Below are positions 24,342 through 30,747 of a DNA stretch of 64,000 nucleotides, in pieces. The translations under genes were made by a program, and so were the position numbers. Every line of letters starts with the position of its first letter. Position 1 is the stretch's first letter. The stretch comes from Streptomyces pactum (GTDB lineage Bacteria; Actinomycetota; Actinomycetes; Streptomycetales; Streptomycetaceae). Location: contig NZ_CP019724.1 of NCBI RefSeq assembly GCF_002005225.1, positions 6,217,501 to 6,281,500 on the forward strand, written 5' to 3'. The notes beneath the pieces were generated by a model that made no database searches, was not told where the DNA came from, and worked only from the letters and a program-made list of their open reading frames with translations.

Positions 24342-25580
24342 ATGGCCAGGCGCGAGAGAGTCATGAGGATGTCGGTCGAGCAGCCGCTGTGGCGCGCGCT
24401 CGCCGGCTACCGCGTGCTCACCATGCTGTACGCGATCGGCTTCTTCACCACCGCCTACTCCGGCTTCCACCGCCCCTGGCTCGCAGTCGCCTACTACGCC
24501 GTCCTCTTCGTCTGGACGCTGGCGACGCTGCCCAAGGTCTCCGGCGCGGCGAGCTGCACCAAGCGGTTCCTCACCGCCGACCTCACCATCGCGCTGACCG
24601 GCATCCTCCTCACGCCGTTCGCCGACGCGCACGAGCGGGTCATGGACGGCGGCCCGACCCTGCCGTCGATATGGACCGCCGGTTCCGTCCTGGCCTTCGC
24701 CATCAAGGGCGGCTGGCGCTGGGCGGCCGTCGCCTCCACCCTCGTCGCCGTCGCCAACCTGATCGAACGCGGCACCCCCGCCCGCGACACCGTCCACAAC
24801 GTCATCCTCGTCTGGGTCGCCTCCATCGCCATCGGCTACGTCGTCGAGGTCGCCCGCGCCTCCGAGCGCACCCTCGCCCGCGCCCTGGAGATCGAGGCGG
24901 CGACCAGGGAGCGGGAGCGGCTCGCCCGGGACATCCACGACAGCGTGCTCCAGGTGCTGGCGATGGTGCAGCGGCGCGGCGCCGTCATCGGCGGCGAGGC
25001 GGCCGAGCTGGGCCGGATGGCCGGCGAGCAGGAGGTCGCGCTGCGCACCCTGGTCTCCGGCGGCCTGGTGCCCGTCTCCCGCGTGTCGGAGGACGCCGCC
25101 GAAGGCGCGGTCGTACGGGCGGTGGAGGAACCGGAGCGGGACGAACCGGACGGTCCGGTCGATCTGCGCGCCCTGCTCGCCCCGTACGCCGGCTCCCTCG
25201 TGAACCTCGCCGAGCCGGGCGCGCCGGTCCTGCTGGCCCCTCTCGCGGCCCGGGAACTCGCGGCGGCCGTGGGAGCCGCCCTGGACAACGTCCGCAAGCA
25301 CGTCGGTGAGCACGCGCGCGCGTGGATCCTGGTCGAGGACGAGCCGGACGAGGTGATCGTCACCGTCCGCGACGAGGGGCCCGGCATCCCGGCGGGACGG
25401 CTCGCCGAAGCCGAGGGCGAGGGACGCCTCGGCGTGGCCCTGTCGATCCGGGGCCGGCTGCGCGAGCTCGGCGGCACGGCGGAGCTGATCTCGGTGCCCG
25501 GCCAGGGCACGGAGGTCGAACTGAAGGCGCCGAAGAAGACCGGCAGTACCACCGCACGGGGGAAGGCAGCGGACCGATGA
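24342..25580 (+). CDS. macS: NarL-class sensor histidine kinase, MacS-like
   Basis: 412 residues: four or five N-terminal transmembrane segments (about 20-170, a MacS/DUF5931-like sensor with little extracellular sequence), HisKA_3 box RERLARDIHDSVLQVLAMVQ with phospho-acceptor H199, and a C-terminal ATPase domain with N-box (ALDNVRKH) and VRDEGPGIP. ATG at 24342 or 24363. The stop overlaps the response-regulator start by 4 bp (ATGA). In S. coelicolor the system in this place (SCO2121/SCO2120, MacSR) is reported to control membrane-protein genes for morphogenesis and actinorhodin; assignment here rests on context and architecture. Confidence 0.88.
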   Translation: MARRERVMRMSVEQPLWRALAGYRVLTMLYAIGFFTTAYSGFHRPWLAVAYYAVLFVWTLATLPKVSGAASCTKRFLTADLTIALTGILLTPFADAHERVMDGGPTLPSIWTAGSVLAFAIKGGWRWAAVASTLVAVANLIERGTPARDTVHNVILVWVASIAIGYVVEVARASERTLARALEIEAATRERERLARDIHDSVLQVLAMVQRRGAVIGGEAAELGRMAGEQEVALRTLVSGGLVPVSRVSEDAAEGAVVRAVEEPERDEPDGPVDLRALLAPYAGSLVNLAEPGAPVLLAPLAARELAAAVGAALDNVRKHVGEHARAWILVEDEPDEVIVTVRDEGPGIPAGRLAEAEGEGRLGVALSIRGRLRELGGTAELISVPGQGTEVELKAPKKTGSTTARGKAADR

Positions 25581-26254
25581 CCGAACGACAGCAGCCGATC
25601 AGGGTCATGGTGGTCGACGACCACCCGATGTGGCGCGACGCCGTCGCCCGGGACCTGGCCGAGTCCGGCTTCGACGTGGTCGCCACCGCCGGCGACGGCG
25701 ACCAGGCGGTCCGCCGCGCCCGGGCCACCGGGCCCGACGTCCTCGTGCTCGACCTCAACCTGCCCGGCAAGCCCGGCGTCCAGGTCTGCAAGGAGGTCGT
25801 CGGCGCCGACCCGAAGCTGCGCGTCCTGGTGCTCTCCGCGAGCGGGGAGCACGCCGACGTGCTGGAGGCGGTGAAATCCGGCGCGACCGGATACCTGCTG
25901 AAGTCGGCCTCCACCGAGGAGTTGCAGGACGCGGTGCGCCGCACGGCCCTCGGCGACCCGGTCTTCACCCCCGGGCTGGCCGGCCTGGTCCTCGGCGAGT
26001 ACCGCCGCCTCGCCTCCGAACCGGCACCGGCCGCGGAGTCCGGCGGGCCCGGAGCGCCCCGGCTCACCGACCGCGAGACCGAGGTGCTGCGCCTGGTCGC
26101 CAAGGGCCTGAGCTACAAGCAGATCGCCGAACGCCTCGTCATCTCCCACCGCACCGTGCAGAACCACGTTCAGAACACCCTGGGCAAGCTCCAGTTGCAC
26201 AACCGGGTGGAACTCGTGCGGTACGCGATAGAGCGCGGCCTCGACGACGAGTGA
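25577..26254 (+). CDS. macR: LuxR/NarL-family response regulator, MacR-like
   Basis: 225 residues: receiver domain with D14-D15, phospho-acceptor D59 (VLVLDLNLPGKPG) and K at VKSGATGYLLKSA, a Pro/Ala/Glu linker, and a LuxR helix-turn-helix (about 155-218: LTDRETEVLRLVAKGLSYKQ, then ISHRTVQNHVQNTL). ATG at 25577 within the kinase stop codon region, so the pair is translationally coupled. The reported MacR site is the palindrome TGAGTAC-n2-GTACTCA; a close variant occurs at 49880 in this window. Confidence 0.9.
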   Translation: MTERQQPIRVMVVDDHPMWRDAVARDLAESGFDVVATAGDGDQAVRRARATGPDVLVLDLNLPGKPGVQVCKEVVGADPKLRVLVLSASGEHADVLEAVKSGATGYLLKSASTEELQDAVRRTALGDPVFTPGLAGLVLGEYRRLASEPAPAAESGGPGAPRLTDRETEVLRLVAKGLSYKQIAERLVISHRTVQNHVQNTLGKLQLHNRVELVRYAIERGLDDE

Positions 26255-26307
26255 GCAACGCGCGACACTGACCCTTCGTCGGGTATCTGCGGCGAAGGGA
26301 AGTTTCC

Positions 26308-27336
26308 ATGCGCGTCGGAGTACTGACCGGGGGCGGCGACTGCCCCGGGCTCAACGCCGTCATCCGGGCCGTCGTCCGCAAGGGCGTACAGGAATACGGC
26401 TACGACTTCACCGGCTTCCGGGACGGCTGGCGCGGTCCGCTGGAGGGCGACACCGTCCGCCTCGACATCCCGGCCGTCCGCGGCATCCTGCCCCGCGGCG
26501 GCACCATCCTCGGCTCCTCGCGCACCAATCCGCTCCAGCACGAGCACGGCATCCGGCGCATCAAGGAGAACCTCGCCGAACTGGAGGTCGAGGCGCTCAT
26601 CACGATCGGCGGCGAGGACACGCTCGGCGTCGCCACCCGGCTCGCGGACGAGTACGGCGTGCCGTGCGTCGGGGTGCCCAAGACGATCGACAACGACCTG
26701 TCCGCCACCGACTACACCTTCGGTTTCGACACGGCGGTGGGCATCGCCACCGAGGCCATCGACCGGCTGCACACCACCGCCGAGTCGCACATGCGCGTGC
26801 TGGTCGTCGAGGTCATGGGCCGGCACGCCGGCTGGATCGCCCTCCACTCCGGCCTGGCCGGCGGCGCCAACGTCATCCTCATCCCCGAGCAGCGCTTCGA
26901 CACCGAGCAGGTGTGCGCCTGGGTGACCTCGCGGTTCCGGGCGTCGTACGCCCCGATCGTGGTGGTCGCCGAGGGGGCGATGCCGCGCGACGGCGACATG
27001 GTGCTCAAGGACCAGTCGCTGGACTCCTACGGGCACGTGCGGCTGTCCGGGGTGGGCGAGTGGCTGGCGAAGGAGATCGAGAAACGCACCGGCAAGGAGG
27101 CCCGGACCACCGTCCTCGGCCACGTCCAGCGCGGGGGCACGCCCAGCGCCTCCGACCGCTGGCTCGCCACCCGCTTCGGCCTGCACGCCGTCGACTGCGT
27201 CCGCGACGGCGACTTCGGCAAGATGGTCGCCCTGCGCGGCACGGACATCGTCCGCGTCCCCATCGCCGAGGCCACGGCCCGGCTGAAGACGGTCGACCCG
27301 GAACTGTACGAGGAGGTCGGGGTCTTCTTCGGCTGA
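26308..27336 (+). CDS. pfkA: 6-phosphofructokinase (group III PfkA type)
   Basis: 342 residues. N-terminal GVLTGGGDCPGLNAVIR, catalytic TIDNDLSATDYTFGFDTA, substrate motif VEVMGRHAGW and LGHVQRGG are intact. The phosphate-donor loop reads GGEDT (101-105) instead of the GGDGS of E. coli-type ATP enzymes; Asp at position 104 is associated with pyrophosphate or mixed donors, although actinomycete enzymes of this class have been shown to use ATP. ATG at 26308, 53 bp after the response regulator. Normal size. With glkA and the dehydrogenase gene downstream it supplies glycolytic flux. Confidence 0.94.
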   Translation: MRVGVLTGGGDCPGLNAVIRAVVRKGVQEYGYDFTGFRDGWRGPLEGDTVRLDIPAVRGILPRGGTILGSSRTNPLQHEHGIRRIKENLAELEVEALITIGGEDTLGVATRLADEYGVPCVGVPKTIDNDLSATDYTFGFDTAVGIATEAIDRLHTTAESHMRVLVVEVMGRHAGWIALHSGLAGGANVILIPEQRFDTEQVCAWVTSRFRASYAPIVVVAEGAMPRDGDMVLKDQSLDSYGHVRLSGVGEWLAKEIEKRTGKEARTTVLGHVQRGGTPSASDRWLATRFGLHAVDCVRDGDFGKMVALRGTDIVRVPIAEATARLKTVDPELYEEVGVFFG

Positions 27337-27400
27337 CCCGTGACCTCTGCCCCCTGCCCTGACCCATGACCGTGGGCCCCTGCGCGCCGCCCCTGGGCCC

Positions 27401-27521
27401 GTGCCCGCTGCCCCGGGTCGCCTCCCCTGGGCCCTTGCCCCTGTGCCCGCTGCCCCGGGTCGCCGCCCCTGGGCCCTTGCCCCCGTGCCCGCTGCCCCCG
27501 CGCCCCTGCCCCCGTGCCCCT
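27401..27521 (+). repeat. 42-bp C-rich tandem repeat before the dehydrogenase gene
   Basis: Copies start at 27401, 27443 and 27485 with head GTGCCCGCTGCCCCGGGTCG; the third is degenerate. The + strand is strongly C-rich (few G or A runs), giving marked strand asymmetry. The 268-bp spacer between pfkA and the next gene shows nothing else clear. Confidence 0.75.
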
Positions 27522-27604
27522 GTCCCGGGCCCGTGGCCGCTGACCGGCGGCTCCGGGCCCGGCACCGTATATTCGGCCCGGAGCCCAGCAGAACGGGAGC
27601 GGTC

Positions 27605-28600
27605 ATGGAAATCCTGGTCTTCGGCGTCCAGGCCGACGAGAAGCCCCTGATCGAGCGGGCCTTCCTCGGCCACGACGAGGTCCGCTGCCTCGACGTCTTC
27701 CTCAACGAGGACACCGCCCCCATCGCGGCCGGCCACGAGATCGTCTCCACGTCCGTCAACGCCGACCTCGGCTCCGGCGTCCTGGAGATCCTCGCGGCCG
27801 GCGGCACCCGGATGGTGGCCCAGCGCTCCACCGGTTTCAACAACATCGACCTCGACACGGCCGAGCGGCTCGGCATCACCGTGGCCCGGGTCTCGTCCTA
27901 CTCGCCCTACTCGGTCGCCGAGTTCGCCTGGACCCTCGCCATGGCCGTCAACCGGCGGATCGTGCGCGCCTCCACCCGCACCCGGGACTTCGACTTCCGC
28001 CTGGACGGCCTGATGGGCCGGGACCTGCACGGCCGCACCGCGGGCGTCCTCGGCACCGGCAAGATCGGCGAGGCCTTCGCCCGGATCGCCCACGGCTTCG
28101 GCATGCGGCTGCTCGGCTGGGACATCGCCGAGAACCCCGCCTGCATGGAACTCGGCATGCGCTACGTCCCCAAGGACGAGCTGCTCGCCCAGTCCGACCT
28201 GGTCACCCTGCACGTCCCGCTGATGGCCGAGACCCGGCACCTGATCGACGCGGCCGCCCTGAAGTCGATGCGGGACGACGCCATCCTCGTCAACTCCAGC
28301 CGCGGCGGCCTGATCGACACCGCCGCGCTCGTCGGCGAGCTGCGCGCGGGCCGCTTCACCGGCGTGGGCCTGGACGTGTACGAGGCGGAGGCGGGCCTGT
28401 TCTTCCTCGACAAGTCCCTGGAGGCCATCGCCGACGACACGCTGGCCCGCCTCGTCACCTTCCCGAACGTCCTGGTCACCTCGCACCAGGCGTACTACAC
28501 CGAGGACGCCGTCGGCCAGATCGTCGACGCCACGGCGCGCAACGTCCTCGACTACATCGAGGGCCGCCGCTCGGAGAACGTGCTCGTACCGCGCGGCTGA
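27605..28600 (+). CDS. D-isomer-specific 2-hydroxyacid dehydrogenase (D-lactate dehydrogenase type)
   Basis: 331 residues. NAD-binding GVLGTGKIGEAFARIAHGFG, catalytic Arg in VNSSRGGLID, Glu in GLDVYEAEAG and His in VTSHQAYYTE; the YEAE and long FFLDKS segment are typical of fermentative D-lactate dehydrogenases rather than glycerate or phosphoglycerate types. It would interconvert pyruvate and D-lactate with NADH in the cytosol. ATG at 27605 with GGGAGCGG upstream. Its 3' end overlaps the convergent trpE gene by 49 bp, so the two transcripts are complementary there. Confidence 0.9.
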   Translation: MEILVFGVQADEKPLIERAFLGHDEVRCLDVFLNEDTAPIAAGHEIVSTSVNADLGSGVLEILAAGGTRMVAQRSTGFNNIDLDTAERLGITVARVSSYSPYSVAEFAWTLAMAVNRRIVRASTRTRDFDFRLDGLMGRDLHGRTAGVLGTGKIGEAFARIAHGFGMRLLGWDIAENPACMELGMRYVPKDELLAQSDLVTLHVPLMAETRHLIDAAALKSMRDDAILVNSSRGGLIDTAALVGELRAGRFTGVGLDVYEAEAGLFFLDKSLEAIADDTLARLVTFPNVLVTSHQAYYTEDAVGQIVDATARNVLDYIEGRRSENVLVPRG

Positions 28601-30471
28601 CCGACCAGCTCCCGCACGATCGCGGCGCCGTTCAGCGTCAGCACGGACTCGGGGTGGAACTGGACGCCGGCGAAGCCCGGCCCCCGCAGGGCGTGCACCT
28701 CGCCGCCCGCCGAACGGCTCACCTCGATCCCGTGCGCGGCCAGCTCACCGGCCGTCGCGTCGTCGCAGCGCGCGGTGAAGCTGTTGTAGAAGCCGACGGT
28801 CTCGCGCCGCCCGAACAGGTCGATCTCCGTCTGCGCCCCCTGGTACGGCACCTCCTTGCGGACGAGGTCCAGCCCCAGCCGCGCCGCGATCAGCTCGTGT
28901 CCGAGGCAGACGCCGAGGACGCCGTGCCGGTTCACGGGGGTCCCCCCGCGCGAGCGAAGTCGAGCGTGGGGGAGGAGCACCTCGGCGGTCAGGGCGCGCA
29001 GGAAGCGCATCTTGGGGTCGGCGGGGTCGGACGGGTCGCCGGGGCCGGGACCCAGCACCACCGGACCCTCGTGCCCGAGCACCGTCTCCCGCACCCCCGG
29101 CTCGTCGTACCGCCGCACACTCACGGTGAGCCCCGACGAGCGCAGCACGTGCGCGAGCATCGCCGTGAAGGTGTCCTCCGCGTCGACGACCAGGGCGTGT
29201 CCCGTGAGCGTGCCCGACGGCTCCCGCATCCGCAGCCAGAACGGCGCCAGCGAGGCCCGGCGCCCGTCCAGCGCCGCCCGCACCCGGGGGTCGTCGGCCA
29301 GGCCGGGCCGCCCGGCCGGGCCACGCGGCCGGGACGGGCGTACGCCCAGGGCCGCCAGCACCCCGGCCGCCTTGGCGTGGGTCTCCGCGACCTCGCCCGC
29401 CGGGTCCGAACCCCGCACCAGCGTGGCGCCGACCGGCACCCGCAGCCGCCCGGCGGCGTCGATGTCGGCGGTGCGGATGAGGATGGGGGAGTCGAGGGTC
29501 TGGGCGCCGCCGGCATCCCTGCCGAGCAGCGCCAGCGCCCCCGCGTAGTAGCCGCGCCCCCCGGCCTCGTGCCGCTCGATGACCCGGCAGGCGTTCTGCA
29601 CCGGCGAGCCGGTGACCGTCGCCGCGAACATCGTCTCCCTCAGCACCTCCCGCACGTCCAGTGAGGACTTGCCGCGCAGTTCGTACTCGGTGTGCGCGAG
29701 GTGCGCCATCTCCTTCAGCCGGGGCCCGACGACCACGCCGCCCCTGTCGCCGACGGTGCACATCATCTTGAGCTCCTCGTCGACCACCATCGACAGCTCC
29801 TCGATCTCCTTGCCGTCGGCGAGGAAGCGCAGCAGGTGCTCGGGGGTCGGGCCGCCGGCGGGGTAGCGGTACGTTCCGCTGATCGGGTTCATGACGACCG
29901 TGCCTCCGGACATCCGCACGTGCACCTCGGGGCTCGCCCCGACCAGCGTCCGGTCCCCGGTGTGCACCACGAAGGTCCAGTACGCGCCCCGCTCGCCCTC
30001 CAGCAGCCGCCGGAACAGCGCCAGCGCGTCGGTCCTCGCGAACCCGGCGATCCGCCCCTCGTACGTGCGCCGGATCACGAAGTTGGCGCCCTCGCCGCCC
30101 CCGATCTCCTCGTCCAGCACGCGCCCGACGATCTGCGCGTACGCGTCGTCGTCGACGTCGAAGCCGCCGTCCTCGACGCGGACGTCGTGCGCGGGGAGCC
30201 GGTCGAGGACCTCGGCGAGCGGGATGCCGTACCGCTCCTCGGGAGTCAGCACCAGCAGCGGTGTGCCGTCGTCGCGGACGTCGAAGCCGCGCTCGCGGAT
30301 CTGCCGGAAGGGGACGAGCGCCAGCCCCTCGTCGGGCAAGTCGGCGAGTCTGTCGTGCTCCGTCACCGGGCCGAGCAGCAGTTCCACGGTGTCGTGGTCG
30401 TGTCCGGGGGCGCGGCGGCGGAGCAGGGCGAACGGGCGGGGGTCGGCCAGGAGGCCGTCGAGCGGTGTCAT
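28552..30471 (-). CDS. trpE: Anthranilate synthase, fused TrpE-TrpG
   Basis: 639 residues joining both subunits. Chorismate-binding component I (about 95-390) shows NPISGTYRYPAGGPTPEH, EELKMMCTVGD and TVTGSPVQNA; the glutamine amidotransferase part (about 425-620) has Cys in HGVLGVCLGHELIAARLG and His-Glu in AGVQFHPESVLT. It makes anthranilate from chorismate and glutamine, first step of tryptophan synthesis. A single-chain enzyme of this kind is known from S. venezuelae and rhizobia. It is preceded by a WWW leader peptide and terminator (attenuator), and lies near the DAHP synthase gene. The last 16 codons overlap the convergent dehydrogenase gene. Confidence 0.94.
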   Translation of the reverse strand: MTPLDGLLADPRPFALLRRRAPGHDHDTVELLLGPVTEHDRLADLPDEGLALVPFRQIRERGFDVRDDGTPLLVLTPEERYGIPLAEVLDRLPAHDVRVEDGGFDVDDDAYAQIVGRVLDEEIGGGEGANFVIRRTYEGRIAGFARTDALALFRRLLEGERGAYWTFVVHTGDRTLVGASPEVHVRMSGGTVVMNPISGTYRYPAGGPTPEHLLRFLADGKEIEELSMVVDEELKMMCTVGDRGGVVVGPRLKEMAHLAHTEYELRGKSSLDVREVLRETMFAATVTGSPVQNACRVIERHEAGGRGYYAGALALLGRDAGGAQTLDSPILIRTADIDAAGRLRVPVGATLVRGSDPAGEVAETHAKAAGVLAALGVRPSRPRGPAGRPGLADDPRVRAALDGRRASLAPFWLRMREPSGTLTGHALVVDAEDTFTAMLAHVLRSSGLTVSVRRYDEPGVRETVLGHEGPVVLGPGPGDPSDPADPKMRFLRALTAEVLLPHARLRSRGGTPVNRHGVLGVCLGHELIAARLGLDLVRKEVPYQGAQTEIDLFGRRETVGFYNSFTARCDDATAGELAAHGIEVSRSAGGEVHALRGPGFAGVQFHPESVLTLNGAAIVRELVGQPRGTSTFSERRPSM

Positions 30472-30539
30472 GGGTCGTGTCCCTCTCGGTCTCTCGTCGA
30501 GACTCTCGGTGGGAGGAACGGTCCCGGTCGCGAAAACAC

Positions 30540-30567
30540 CGAAGGCCGCCCCTCGGGCGGCCTTCGC
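30540..30567 (-). terminator. trp attenuator terminator hairpin
   Basis: On the minus strand GAAGGCCGCC-CGAGG-GGCGGCCTTC forms a 10-bp stem (30541-30565) followed by GGTGTTTT. It lies between the leader peptide stop (30589) and trpE start (30471), the classical place for an attenuator. Confidence 0.85.
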
Positions 30568-30588
30568 GAAGTATTTCGTCGCGCGCAG

Positions 30589-30645
30589 TCAGTGGGCCGC
30601 CGGATGAGCGGTCCACCACCAGTTCTGGATCGAGTGCGCGAACAT
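30589..30645 (-). CDS. trpL: trp leader peptide (18 residues, three consecutive Trp)
   Basis: The short frame reads MFAHSIQNWWWTAHPAAH and stops with TGA. Three adjacent tryptophans are the signature of ribosome-mediated attenuation: scarce charged tRNA-Trp stalls the ribosome at the WWW codons and favours an antiterminator over the hairpin at 30541-30565. The ribosome site is weak. Matches the leader described upstream of trpE in other Streptomyces. Confidence 0.88.
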   Translation of the reverse strand: MFAHSIQNWWWTAHPAAH

Positions 30646-30664
30646 GCCGCCGACCCTAGCGCAT

Positions 30665-30722
30665 CCGCCCGCGGCCCCGCGGCACATCCCGGGATGCGGG
30701 ACGGCCGCGGGGCCGCGGGCGG
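30665..30722 (-). terminator. 19-bp perfect stem with nested palindrome after the amidase gene
   Basis: Arms 30665-30683 and 30704-30722 are fully complementary (CCGCCCGCGGCCCCGCGGC and its reverse complement). The 20-nt loop itself contains the 12-bp palindrome CATCCCGGGATG (30685-30696). It begins 25 bp after the amidase stop and probably ends that transcript; it also occupies the DNA where the trpL promoter would be expected. Confidence 0.75.
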
Positions 30723-30747
30723 CGTGGAGCGGTGGGCGGGGACCGCG

